Below, piece after piece: positions 46,344 to 56,650 of a stretch of 64,000 nt of DNA (within the stretch, counting starts at the first letter, position 1; each line of letters begins with the position of its first letter). Below the pieces are notes generated by a model. It was not told the origin of the DNA, did not search any database, and worked only from the letters and a program-made list of their open reading frames with translations. A program made the position numbers and the translations under genes. This stretch comes from Timema cristinae (lineage: Eukaryota; Arthropoda; Insecta; Phasmatodea; Timematidae), in NCBI GenBank assembly GCA_039000515.1, contig JBCFYV010000012.1, forward strand, positions 43,650,355-43,714,354, written 5' to 3'.

Positions 46344-46431
46344 TCATAGAGCATGGTAAATTGAAGTTATGGCTCCTACTAGAGTCTCTTCATGTGAGCA
46401 CTGATTAACTTTCTTGAAACTAGCGCTTATC

Positions 46432-46433
<2 letters not shown>

Positions 46434-46493
<60 letters not shown>
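46434..46493. repeat. (TA)n microsatellite
   Basis: About 60 bases of pure TA about 80 bases right of the hAT element. The 76-codon minus frame with an Ile/Tyr repeat is an artefact. Confidence 0.95.
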
Positions 46494-46498
<5 letters not shown>

Positions 46499-46639
46499 AA
46501 TATAATCCTTGTGCACTACATGCTGCCACAACGATAATATTAAAACGTAAACAACACTTAGAATATTTAGACATGCATCAATGATCAAATGTTCACTCTC
46601 ATCGCATCACTCTTGAAATATACCAAACTCTAGATTACG

Positions 46640-46815
46640 GAAACAATGGTGCTTTAATTCCGCCAAGTTGTGCTGGGAGCTATTTTTCCTAAATGGTTTT
46701 AGTTTCTTTCTTTACGTAAATTCGGCCACATTTCAAATAAATTCAACCTTACTCATCCCTAACATATTATTATAACTAGCACAAATGCATGTAACTTGAA
46801 CGAATAGTTAGACAT
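46640..46815 (+). repeat. SINE A, 5'-decayed
   Basis: GTGCTGGGAGCTATTTTTCC, TAAATGGTTTTAG, TACGTAAATTCGGCCACATT, AACATATTATTATAACTAGC and TGTAACTTGAACGAATAGTT follow the family A body and tail. Confidence 0.6.
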
Positions 46816-47882
46816 AGTGAAAAAAATATTAAAATTTTAAGGGTTAATTTATAGGAAAATGTATCAGCTTTAGCCTTGATTGAGAGTGGGAAACTGCAAT
46901 GTCTTAAAAAAACAGTTTGACCTCTCGATTCAGAGACAATTAAAGAAGTGCACACCCAAAGTTATAATACGCCAGATGACCTTGACTGTCAGTTATTAGA
47001 CCACCTTGAAATATAAACCAGTTCTATCTCTCACGCCCCCTTCACCCCAGATATTTCACTACTAAAAGTGTCAAGTGAACACAAAATTTTTCACAAATTG
47101 TGGGTAAAATAAATTACCATGTTTACTTAAAGAGGTGGAGGCGAGGACTAAAAACAAACATGGACCTCCCAACAACTTGGTTTGGTTATTTACTTATTTT
47201 TTTTATTTTTAAGAAAAGAGCTATATTAGATAAATAGAAAATAAAAGGTGGTATAGTGAAATATTGCAAACAAAAACAAAACAAACAAATACAATATAAT
47301 GCGTTTCTAAAACGTTTGAAATTATCAACAAGTATATTGTTTGATAGTCAAGACTTTGTATATTGTGTTTAAACTATGAATTTAAAACTATGAATTTAAG
47401 CCACGATGATTAAGGCATTAGCTAATATATATTAAATTTTACGCTTACTGACCGAATATTCTCCATTGAAATTCCCAAGAAATGGATAATACAGAAATGC
47501 TATGGTTTGCTTTTTTATAGACATAGCTGTCCAATTAATACACCAAATATGTATACAATTTTATATAGCATTAAAAACCCTTAAAAGAAAATATATTGTA
47601 CTTTACTTTGTGTTAAAACGTATACATTGGATTTCTATCAAATAACTCCAAAAGTAAACAATTTATAATTTCAGATAGTAAAATACATCTTGTCATAAAC
47701 ATATCCATTGGTCTTTTACGAGATAAACCATAATAAGTAAACCACTTTTTTATATCAGAGTGTAAACTCTGAAGTAAAAAAAAAGTATGCATCTTTCTCT
47801 CTATCAGAGAACACAAAAAACCAAATTTATTTCAAATCTAAGTTTAATATTTAGTATGTTAGGAATATGAGCTTGTATACAC

Positions 47883-47886
<4 letters not shown>
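46816..47886. other. AT-rich spacer, no gene seen
   Basis: A 67-codon minus frame at 47,613-47,816 lacks motifs. No supported gene. Confidence 0.5.

Positions 47887-47888
<2 letters not shown>

Positions 47889-47950
<62 letters not shown>
47889..47950 (+). repeat. (TA)n-(GA)n compound microsatellite
   Basis: TA to about 47,926, then GA to 47,950. Same TA-then-GA arrangement as to the right of the Helitron at 32 kb. Confidence 0.95.
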
Positions 47951-48394
47951 TTTAAAATGCTGCTCATTAATAATTTATTAACTTATAATCTATTTAGAGT
48001 TTACTGTAAATTACGTCAAGAAATTATCCACATGCTTTAGCTTATATAACGCTGTACTTTATACTTTCCATCATCTAAAGATATACACCTAGTTTTTTGT
48101 CAGATTATCTTGTCCGGCAGGTTAATTTTAACTATTTGTAATATTTTATAGTGTAATTGGCAATGTGTCAATAATAATTGGCCATGCTTATTTTGTTAAA
48201 GTAAGTATTCCACCATGTTTATAAATGGTACACCTGTAAGATGACAATTCCCTAAGTGTCTATATGACCAGTATAACAGATAATTAACACACACAGCTAA
48301 CATCATCAGACATTGCATAATATTGCCTGCATTGGCTTCTTAGTATTATTGACATAATCGATCAAAGATTTATTTTTTCCGTGCTTCACGTATA
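47951..48394. other. AT-rich spacer, no gene seen
   Basis: No supported feature. Confidence 0.5.
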
Positions 48395-48600
48395 AATAGT
48401 CGTTCAAGCCATCCACATATTTACACTAATGGGGAAGGAATAAGTAATTTAAAAATTAGTTGAAGTTTACCAGCATTTTCATATAATTATACTAAGAACC
48501 ATATCAGTATAACCGATCGAGATTAAAATCGGTGAACCAGACCAAATCAGATTGACGCCTTTGATTGTGCTCTGACTGGTAAGAGACACATGCTTTAATA
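48395..48600 (-). repeat. SINE A, decayed, reverse orientation
   Basis: TTTACACTAATGGGGAAGGA, AATTAGTTGAAGTTTACC, AGCATTTTCATATAATTATA and CGATCGAGATTAAAATCGG follow the reversed tail, body and B-box region in order. Confidence 0.5.
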
Positions 48601-49312
48601 ACGTCTCAATATCATTATGTGGTGTTGATTAAGGTCATTAAAATGAAATGTGCAAGTGTGTCCTAGGAGGTTATACAAAATGTTAATTTAATCAATATTC
48701 CAAGGGTATGCCCTGTCTAGCCTGAAACCTACTTTTACCGATTACAGTTTGACCCTGTCTTATAAACTCCTTGTGGCATCAATAAAAGTAGGCTTGCAAG
48801 CTTTGTTGATTATTTGTTGATCAGGGTCCTTACGTGAGGAAAAAAGAACACGTTGACACAGAGCCATCTCTTCCAGTCATAGTGATATAAAGGTCCAAAG
48901 TAATATGGAAAGAAACTGGAGTGGCGCTGACAAGGATAACGAGCTTATATTCCTGTGTATGTGCACCTGGGGTGTTTTTTTCCAAAATTACTTAGATAAA
49001 TAATATAATGACTGATTGTAAATTATTTTGAAATTTAAATTTATTAAACCTTTTAATTTAAAAATAAATCGTAGCTCCAATACCTCAGTTTAGGTGTTTA
49101 AACGTTTTTTTTTTACCTCTTATTGATATTAATGGTGCAGAACACATTATAACCAGACTAATGAGAATTTTTTAATAATTTAGCATATGTAGAAAATAAT
49201 ATGAGCATCGTAATTGAAGTAAGCTTAACAGAAACCAAAATAAAGAAATTATTAACCTATTAAGTAATATAGATATAGGTTTGTTAATATTTAAATTAAT
49301 TCTGGAAATTTA
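48601..49312. other. AT-rich spacer, no gene seen
   Basis: No supported feature. Confidence 0.5.
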
Positions 49313-49425
49313 AAAATGATACCTAGACACGGGAATCAAACCGGGGACCTTTGACATAATACGTCAATGCTCTTACCACTGAGCTACCTAGGATTCGTCC
49401 CATACTAAGGGTCATTCTTCACTCA
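49313..49425 (-). repeat. SINE C head, reverse orientation (tRNA-like)
   Basis: On the minus strand: GGTAGCTCAGTGGTAAGAGC (A-box), an anticodon-like hairpin TTGAC/GTCAA with a 7-base loop, B-box-like GGTTTGATTCCCG and a closing GTCTAGG that pairs with the CCTAGG start. The T-arm pairing is spoiled. The body is cut off at TATCATTTTT. Treated as a tRNA-derived SINE, not a tRNA gene, because the same head plus body recurs at 12.1 and 49.45 kb. Confidence 0.7.
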
Positions 49426-49440
49426 TATTTTAATGACCCT

Positions 49441-49620
49441 GGGCATGGAATAAATCCTGGATAGCTCAGTGGTAAGAGAATTGGTGTACAAAGCCAAAGA
49501 CCATGGGTTCGATTCCCTTGTCCAGGTGTCATTTTTCAATTTTTCAGAATATGACATTTATATGGAGTAATCCTCACTGAAAAGCACATATAGTAGCTTT
49601 GGCTATTTGATTCATTTAAA
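49441..49620 (+). repeat. SINE C (tRNA-like head plus body)
   Basis: Head TCCTGGATAGCTCAGTGG, GTAAGAG, anticodon arm TTGGT/GCCAA, B-box GGTTCGATTCC and acceptor complement GTCCAGG. The body is GTGTCATTTTTCAATTTTTC, AGAATATGACATTTATATGG, CTGAAAAGCACATATAGTAG and GCTTTGGCTATTTGATTC. The acceptor, D and anticodon arms fold; one or two mismatches spoil the T arm. Same body as 12.15-12.3 kb. Confidence 0.75.
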
Positions 49621-49659
49621 TTAATGTTTAACCAAGAATCACATTTTATGGAACGTCTA

Positions 49660-49815
49660 ATAAATATTAGACTCGAATCATAATCTAGTTTGCCAATGAT
49701 GGGCAAGTAGGGGCTTGAATTCCATCTGGGTGTAGTAAGGGTTTTCTGTTAAAAATAGTTAACAACCCTCCCTCCCCTTAAATGTAAGTGAATTCACTCC
49801 AAATACTTTATAATC
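49660..49815 (+). repeat. SINE A, decayed
   Basis: TAGTTTGCCAATGATGGGCA, GGGGCTTGAATTCCATCTGG, GTGTAGTAAGGGTTTTC and CCTCCCTCCCCTTAAATGTA match the family A head-body junction. The tail is lost. Confidence 0.55.
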
Positions 49816-49879
49816 TTCTCTTGGTAAGTTCTTGAGCATTTACTTTTGATTAACTATCTTTATCATCACTACCTAATGA

Positions 49880-50040
49880 GATGGAGACGCTATTATCACA
49901 TGCGTCTTGCATCAGTGGGTACGCAGACACAGGAGTCAATCTACTTCAGTTTGGTTCACCAGTTTAAATCCTGATAGAATTTGGTGAGATTGTTTTTACC
50001 CTCCCTCTGGGAAAATGCTGATAAATATTATCTAGTAGAG
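49880..50040 (+). repeat. SINE A, decayed
   Basis: GAGACGCTATTATCACATGC, CAGTTTGGTTCACCAG and TTTAAATCCTGATAGAATTT, then TTTTTACCCTCCCTCTGG and GAAAATGCTGATAAATATTA, line up loosely with family A. Confidence 0.4.
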
Positions 50041-50044
50041 GAAA

Positions 50045-50500
50045 CGCACGCTATCACTCACTCAATAATTTGTTTACATCACATCTGCCACCAAGAAATG
50101 TAAAACTTAGATTTACTACCGTAGTTCTATCGGTTATTCTCTATGGGAGTGAAACATGGTATCTTACCTCACATAATGAAAATAAATTTAAGGTGTTCAA
50201 AAACCAGGAGCTTAGGAAGATATTAGGTCTAAAAAGAGTTGAATATATTGGGGAGTGGATGAGGTTTCATAAGAATGAGTTGTATTTACTGTACTCATTA
50301 TAAGACTTTTTAGGATAATCAAATCTAGTAGATTATGGTGGGCAGGACATGCAATGTGAAAGGAAGAATCTAAGAACGTGTTTAAGGTATTAACTGCCAA
50401 AATTAATGGAAGAGACCAGTGGTAATACCTAGATGATAATTGAAGGAAAACCTAATAATATATCTGAAAGAGATAGGCTGTAATAAGGGGAACTGTATAG
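50045..50500 (+). pseudogene. LINE reverse transcriptase C-terminal region, 5'-truncated
   Basis: The plus frame 50,070-50,303 reads LPPRNVKLRFTTVVLSVILY, GSETWYLTSHNENKFKVFKN and QELRKILGLKRVEYIGEWMR, then FHKNELYLLYSL. This is the classic post-RT tail 'VLYGSETW.LT......L.VFEN..LR.IFG.KR....GEWR..HN.EL..LY'. After a stop and frame change, IIKSSRLWWAGHAM (50,313-50,355) gives the 'RWAGHVAR' block, then YLKEIGCNKGNCIELAQDRD (from 50,460) gives the terminal block. A different family from the 1.6-kb fragment, judging by these motifs. The end of the ORF is interrupted by a 46-bp tandem array, after which DRDKWRNL (about 51,157) resumes the coding end. Non-functional. Confidence 0.75.
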
Positions 50501-51165
50501 AACTAGCTCAGGATAGGGATAGGGTGTGATAAGGTGGACTGAATAGAACTAGCTAAAGATAGGAATAGAGTGTTTTGAGTTAGACTGAATACAACTAGCT
50601 CAATATAGGGATAGGGTGTGATGAGATGGACTAGATATAACAAGTTCAAGATAAGGATAGAGTGTGATAAGTTGGACTGTATAGAACTATCTCAAGAGGG
50701 GGATAGGTTGTGATGAGGTGGACTGGATATAACTAGATCAATAGATAGGGTGTGATGAAGTGGACTGGATGTAACTAGCTCAATATTGATATAGTTTGTG
50801 GGGGTAGACGGGATATAACTATCTCAAGATAGGGATAGGGTGTAATGAAGCGGATTGGATAGAACTAGATCAAGAGAGTGATAGAGTGCAATGAAGTGGA
50901 CTTAATATAACTAGCTCTAGATAGGGAAAGGGTGTAATGAAGTGGACTGGATATAACTATCTCAAGATAGTGATAGGTTGGGATGGGGTAGACTGGTTGG
51001 AACTAGCTCCAGATAGGGATAGGGAGTAATGAGGTGGACTGGATAGAACTTGCTCAAAATGGGGATAGGTGGTGTGGGTGTACTGGGTAGAACTAAGTCA
51101 TGATAGTAATAGGGTGTAATGAGGCTGACCGGCTGGAACACTGAATATAACTAGATCAAGATAGG
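50497..51165 (+). repeat. 46-bp minisatellite derived from the LINE 3' coding end, about 15 units
   Basis: Each unit contains AACTAGCTCAAGATAGGGAT, AGGGTGTGATGAGGTGGAC and TGGATAT. Starts of the AACTAG block: 50,501, 50,547, 50,593, 50,639, 50,685, 50,731, 50,773, 50,817, 50,863, 50,909, 50,955, 51,001, 51,047, 51,091 and 51,149. Spacing is 46 except for a few 42-44 and one 58. Since 46 is not a multiple of 3, the array is not a coding expansion. The first unit is the LINE sequence for IELAQDRDRV. Confidence 0.92.
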
Positions 51166-51245
51166 GATAAGTGGCGTAATTTGTAAGTGTGGTATTGAGC
51201 TTTGGAGTTCTTAATACCATATAGTGAGTAAGTGAGTAATAATGA
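51166..51245 (+). pseudogene. Resumed LINE C-terminal coding end
   Basis: Just after the array, DRDKWRNL, then frame-variant pieces ending near TTAATACC, match the expected end of the same RT ORF ('DR.KWR..V......'). It shows that the array sits inside the old ORF. Confidence 0.5.
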
Positions 51246-54018
51246 GATAGAGGATGAAGGTATCGCTTATATATAATGTACTTGCATTTGAGTGTAGTGT
51301 GTGTTGAAACCTGTATAATATCATTAAAATGATTAGCGACACACGGCTGGAATCCAAGGAACTTCTTCCCCATCATTGGAAAACTTTATCATAATATGAG
51401 TATTACGTGTGATACACATTCCCATGGATACGACCCTAGTTGAAAATTAATTCAAATATTATCAAATCATATTTATAATACTAAATAGGTCAATATTATA
51501 TATAATTTGGTTGTTGTTAGGCTTATCCCAATCCCGATGCTCATATTAGGCTATGCTCCATACATGCTAGAGAATACAACACACAATAATTTATTTACAA
51601 AATAAAAATTTTGGTAATGTAATCAATTCTCGTTCTATATCAAATCAAATAACGGATCTTCTTCAAACCTGACTACCACAAACTATCTATCTTTCTTTAT
51701 ATATGTATCGTATTACAGTTGTTCAAACTAAATTAGACTACAACCTTACTCCCTTAAAAAAATCGATGGATGCGTAAGCAAAATTAGGTTAACAGCTTTG
51801 AGTGATTGCGTCATTAACCAAATCTAATGACTTTAACAGGTGTATTCTATCAAGAGTAATGTGGAGAGACGGCTAGGAATAGAGAGAAAGAGTTTTTTTT
51901 AAAAAAACGAATTAGGGTGTCATTAACCCCGCTTCGACATATTTTGTCGCCTGTACAATTTGTTTCGTGTCAGTAGTAACATCTAGTATCATCTACACAA
52001 CATGGTGAGGGGCTAATTAAACGTCAAAATTGTATAGATCGATGGTAGGTTGGTATTATTCACCTATCGAGGTGAAGAGTACAGGCTTAGTCAAATATAG
52101 CGATACCGTGGTGAGATGGCTACAAAATTCATACCTCAAATTATTTCTTACACTGTCATCTTGGACGAGTTGAATCAATTCCAAAAATACAATGTAATGA
52201 ATGTTTAGTCCAATTCTTATTGTGACGGATTTAAGAAAATACAAAAATATTACTGTGGCCAATATGATAATAATAATTATGTTCTTAGCATTATTTTATA
52301 GGTATATAATTTAAATCATAAGTGACAGCTCCAGATAAAATGGCTTGACGTCCAAATACTGAAAGAAGATCTAGTAAATTTTTTGGCTGTCAGATAAAGC
52401 ACTTTCAATTAAAACTAGACTGTTATTTGTTTACATGTGTGTATACATGTTGTATACATGTGGTGATGGGGAAAAAAATATGTATATAATTTTTCAATAT
52501 AATTTTTAAATTTATATTGTATAAATAAATGAATTTTAATTTATTTATTTATATTTGTATAGTATTGTTGGGTGCCAACTATCAACCCTTTTTATTTTAT
52601 GAGGTAGGTAAAGTTAAAAAAAATCTCCCATGAAACTGCTCAGCGGTAAAACTAGAAAACGCCTTCTCTCAAGACTTCTGGACTTACTTTAAGTTTTAAC
52701 TTAGGTTGGACAGTTACAACTAAGGACTTCCTGGATAAGATTATTATTCTTGCCATGGACATTCAATCTACTGAAAATATCAGTACATGAGGTGCAATGT
52801 ATAAAAATACAATGTACATTAATGTGCTAAATAAAACAACGAATTACACAATGAAGTTTATAATGTGTTTATAATTTATGTTGAAGAGAGAAAAAATACC
52901 TTTGAATTAACCTTACCTAATAAGGTATGCCTCCTATGTTATAAAATTAATAAAAGTATTGCTAAGCAATATTTAAAATGTAAGATTCTCGCTTGAATTG
53001 TTATTAAAAAATAGTAAATAATAATTATGATAGATAATTGGATGATATAACACCAGGTTTGATATATTTTTATTGCAGGTTAAAATAATGAGTTCTTTAA
53101 AAACTTAATTTAAGCTCCCAGCAACAGGATGATGATGGATAATGATTTGGTCACACCCAATAATGTAGACTGAAGATCTCTGGAAGCAATTCTATTTTTT
53201 TTTTTTTCTAGTGACTTATATTTTATATCTGCATTAAAACTCAAGTTTATACCTCCTTGAAGGTCAGCCGCTATTTTGACGCCATTTTATTGCCAAAAGT
53301 GATAATTCACAATATGAAATTCAATATTAAAGGACGACCTAAATTGGGTCCTTCCTTATTTTTCTTACCCTTGTTTCGAGTCAACAAAACAAAAACGTTA
53401 ACAATCCCCAAACATATTCTTTCTTTTTTTAAATAATTTCCGGTTGAGAGAAAATTATCTGACGAGATTTAGATCAAAAATAAATCTTAACTCTTAGGAC
53501 AGTGAAATTATTTTTATAACAATACTTAATTAATACTATTATTTGACGAATAATTATAAATCATCTTTAAAATTAATTTAAATTTCGCAATTAAATCCAA
53601 ACTAGAATAATAATCTCTTCCGCTAGGGGCAATTAGTTCTTCAAATGACAGCCAGATGTTATAAGCGTCCAAGAAAATAAAATAAAACAAGATCATAACA
53701 GTTCCGAAATAGAACACTCTCTAAAGCAGTAAGCGTTAAAATCATCTACCAAAAATAATAACAAGCATGGCGGGCTGGCAGTTTATAAATCAATGTAAAG
53801 AAAGAAAATTTATTATAGTAAAATAAAGGTATGTAGATTATATATAATATATATTTTAATTCTAAATAAATAATTAATATTCGAAACTTTAGGAGTTGTA
53901 ATTGAAAGAAAAACCAGTAAAGTTATCAACGTAATTACGTATTTGAAGACTGATTCAACTAACGATTAAGTTTTTATTATAAGTAATTCTTTTAGCAAAA
54001 ATAACATCACAATGTCTA
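51246..54018. other. AT-rich spacer, no gene seen
   Basis: Short frames (92 codons at 51,098-51,376 minus, overlapping the array end; 68 codons at 52,056-52,262 minus; 63 codons at 53,526-53,717 minus) have no motifs. No supported gene. Confidence 0.5.
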
Positions 54019-54105
54019 TATATATATATATATATTATATATATGTGTGTGTGTATGTATATATATTTATGTGTGTATGTATATATGTATGTATGTGTGC
54101 ATATT
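54019..54105. repeat. (TA)/(TG) microsatellite
   Basis: TATATA, TGTGTG and TATGTATG tract; flanking short frames on both strands are artefacts. Confidence 0.9.
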
Positions 54106-54114
54106 GGTATGCAA

Positions 54115-54235
54115 ATCTGGATGGAGGGAGAGGGAGAAACCATTAAGTAAAGAAACCCCTAAAACACTCGGCCATGATTCGAGCCCCAATTCCTTCGTTA
54201 ACAGGAGTTCACTTAATCTACTATTTAAGTAAACA
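54115..54235 (-). repeat. SINE A, partial, reverse orientation
   Basis: TGCAAATCTGGATGGAGGGA, GAGAAACCATTAAGTAAAGA, AACCCCTAAAACACTCGGCC and ATGATTCGAGCCCCAATTCC are the body and B-box complement of family A. The tail lies in or was replaced by the microsatellite. Confidence 0.6.
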
Positions 54236-54476
54236 TAATATTTCTATAATAACAGAGTTTTCAATCGATGTTTTTTTATTAAAAATCTCACTTTTATTTA
54301 AATTTTGAAATATAATTTCTGATCTAACCTCGAAATGAACTATCAGAATGATCTTGTACTGCCGTTGCCCACCCCTGACTCGTGCTGTGATTGGGGAAAG
54401 TCTAGTTAACGAGATGTTCGTCAACTAAGGAGAAGCCCTCCATAGTTGTGGCATTCCTTGCGTCCTGGACCGGAAC
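54236..54476. other. AT-rich spacer, becoming less AT-rich rightward
   Basis: The last about 140 bases are GC-richer and include GTGATTGGGGAAA, which carries an inverted CCAAT box (about 54,387). Confidence 0.4.
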
Positions 54477-54484
54477 TGACGTCA
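54477..54484. promoter_or_regulatory. CRE-like palindrome TGACGTCA
   Basis: Perfect 8-base CREB/ATF consensus, 11 bases before a candidate ATG and about 90 bases after an inverted CCAAT box. No TATA box at the right distance was seen. Function is inferred from motif and position only; an 8-base palindrome can occur by chance in 64 kb. Confidence 0.3.
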
Positions 54485-54494
54485 CCGATCTATC

Positions 54495-54580
54495 ATGTTT
54501 ATTCCAATTACCCGTCGTGCAGCAGCTGATTTTGGTCAGCACAGAATGGATACATTATTTAGTTGGGATATCAATCTCAA
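54495..54580 (+). CDS. Candidate first coding exon, unidentified
   Basis: ATG at 54,495 opens a frame of 28 codons plus 2 bases reading MFIPITRRAAADFGQHRMDT, then LFSWDINL. It reaches a strong donor, CTCAA|GTAAGTAAC (54,581), two bases before the in-frame TAA. Composition is more balanced than in the flanks, and CRE and CCAAT-like motifs lie upstream. No domain is recognised, no second exon is identified (it would lie in or beyond the AT-rich SINE-bearing sequence to the right), and translation is unproven. It could be a 5' exon of a long-intron gene, or chance. Confidence 0.22.
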
Positions 54581-54689
54581 GTAAGTAACACTTTTAAAAT
54601 GTAACCAAATAGTTTGTTTCTTAAAAAAAATATAGTAAGGAACATACCCTCTTTATTGGTTACATGGTCTAAGGATCCCGCTCACAATA

Positions 54690-54860
54690 GTCCGGATAAC
54701 TGAAGATAGGAAAATCAGGTCAAATACCGCTCTTGGAGGAATCTTTTTCAAATTCATTTACCACTCTACCTCCACGCCAATTTGGGTAAATTTCCTCTAA
54801 TTTATAAATTCTTTATCCTTACATTACTAACTTAATGAACATATGTATAACATTACATTG
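54690..54860 (+). repeat. SINE A, partial
   Basis: AACTGAAGATAGGAAAATCA, GGTCAAATACCGCTCTTGG, CTCTACCTCCACGCCAATTT and GGGTAAATTTCCTCTAAT follow the family A B-box and body. The tail is degraded. Confidence 0.55.
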
Positions 54861-55654
54861 TTTAAAAATAGAGAGAATAATAATAGTAATAGAATTCGTA
54901 ATATATGTGAAACTAAATAATATACACTAGCAAACTCGAGAAAAAATTGTCCATACTTACGTAAAACATATTTAGATTCCCTGTTTTAAATTTTATAATT
55001 TTTATTTAAAAATAATAAAGTCCTCATTTGTATATTTGTAGAAATAAAAAAGATCTATATTGTGTTCACAAGGGTTAACACTTCGTATTAAAATTTTGAG
55101 TTCTGGTTCTAATTTTCAAAATTTAATTAAGGGCTACACATCTTATGGCTATCATTTTTTTATTAAATTACTCATTTTTAAATCTAGACCAATAAAAAAG
55201 GTAAATATTAATTATTGAGTCTAAAATAATAGAGAAAGATCATTGCTGTACAAACATTTCCCCTAAGAGATTAAAGAAAAAGAACATCAACATTTTTACT
55301 TACTTACTTTATGGCATTAGAGAATTATGGCTTTAAGACTCAAGTAGTATTTTTGTAAAACTAAGGCTCAAAATTAGTATTAATATATTTGCCAATATCT
55401 TAGAGACTATTGGTTTTATAAGAGATACTTCAAATAAAAGCTTTTATTTGTAATAATACTACTATTTTATAGTGATAAGATATTTAGTATTTCAAATAGT
55501 TGCGGATATGTGGAAATGTCCACCTCTGTAAGGTAACCTAAAATCATTTTAATGAAAAAATGAAAATAGCTATTTTGTTTGTAATTTTGATCAATGCTTG
55601 AAAACGAAATTTAATCAAAATTCCTAGAGCCGATTTTGATAAAATCGATTTTTT
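54861..55654. other. AT-rich spacer, no gene seen
   Basis: No supported feature. Confidence 0.5.
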
Positions 55655-55905
55655 TTCATCTTTATGCCCTTAAAGGAAACTACCCTTAGCTTTAGGGTTA
55701 GATATCCAATTCCCAAAACCCTTGGGGCAACCCTATTAAAACCCTAGATACCAAGTTTTAGCCCAATCAGTAAAATAGTATATTCTCTAATCCGAGGTAC
55801 AGACAGAAAGACGGAAATGCAATAAACCCCTTTATCGGATTCGGTGGGTCATAAAACGCTGACATTATCAAAATCTCGTGTTAAATTTTTTTGGCTATCA
55901 CAATA
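55655..55905 (-). repeat. Dispersed repeat D, reverse orientation
   Basis: CTTAAAGGAAACTACCCTTA, TTTAGGGTTAGATATCCAAT, CCGAGGTACAGACAGAAAGA and CGGATTCGGTGGGTCATAAA are the reverse complement of blocks at 6,545-6,760. Best-preserved of the three copies. Confidence 0.6.
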
Positions 55906-56094
55906 CCTTCTCAACCTAAAAGGTAGTGAGTGAGAAAGTAAAGGGGAACAGGTGGAGTTTACTCACCTCTACCAGCCACCTCTTCTATAACCCTGAATAT
56001 CCGGTTTTGGTTCGTATCCTACTTGGGGGTACAGTAGTTCTTTATTACCATTATGATATTCAATGTTGCTGTGCTCGCATCTATGGACACTTGG
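55906..56094. other. Spacer
   Basis: Short less-AT-rich stretch (55,920-56,000) without recognisable content. Confidence 0.4.
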
Positions 56095-56300
56095 AATAAA
56101 CGTCAGTGTTGTCTAGCATGTTTAGCCCATAATGCAGATGTTGGCGTTCCAATTCTGGCTGGTGGTACAGAGGTCGGATTTTCCTTAATTGTCACCCCTA
56201 TTCATGCAAATGAGCCTACATTTTCTCTTATTTATAGTTTTATTATTCTTACACTATTAGTGTGACTATGCAGATAGGTCAAACCTTTAGTAAGGCACGG
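56095..56300 (+). repeat. SINE A, diverged
   Basis: GCATGTTTAGCCCATAATGC, CCAATTCTGGCTGGTGGTAC, AGAGGTCGGATTTTCCTTAA and ATTCATGCAAATGAGCCTAC, then AGTAAGGCACGGGGC near 56,290, follow family A order. The 70-codon frame at 56,053-56,265 is therefore not called as a gene. Confidence 0.5.
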
Positions 56301-56563
56301 GGCATGGATCAAATTTGGTTGCTATAAACAGTGAGAAACATATTAAAATGAATATTGTATTAAATTATAAAATAAAATGAGCTCTAGGTAACTCTCTTCG
56401 AAGTTACATCCACAATTCATGGCGTAGATACCCATTCACACTGGTTTTTATTCATTAGGCAGTTTCACAGCTCGAGTACGTTTCAAGTGCGGTGCTATAC
56501 TTTTACCAAGACGACACCTGCCTAGACCAGATTGGAATGTGCCAGTTTGGCATATGAAACCAG
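56301..56563. other. Spacer, no gene seen
   Basis: Some GC-richer sequence (56,460-56,560) continues into repeat E and may be part of it; its other copy lacks this part. Confidence 0.4.
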
Positions 56564-56650
56564 CCCATTCAATTCTGGCCACGATACGTGTCGTTATGTA
56601 TTTTAGTAAGTGTTGCATTTAAGGCTTATTAAGTCTGACTATGATATTGG
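56564..56650 (+). repeat. Dispersed repeat E, copy 2
   Basis: CCCATTCAATTCTGG, CACGATACGTGTCGTTATGT, AAGGCTTATTAAGTCTGAC and TATGATATTGG align with 17,356-17,445. Confidence 0.6.

Noticed and set aside
49321..49395. Functional tRNA gene (minus strand)
   Set aside because: A- and B-boxes and a partial cloverleaf are present, but the T arm does not pair, and the same head with a SINE body recurs at 12.1 and 49.45 kb.
49449..49523. Functional tRNA gene (plus strand)
   Set aside because: Near-complete cloverleaf, but with T-arm mismatches and fused to the SINE C body. Called as a SINE; a tRNAscan-type covariance score would decide.
50497..51165. CRISPR-like array (regular repeats)
   Set aside because: Head-to-tail 46-bp units with no unique spacers, in an animal-type genome and derived from LINE coding sequence.
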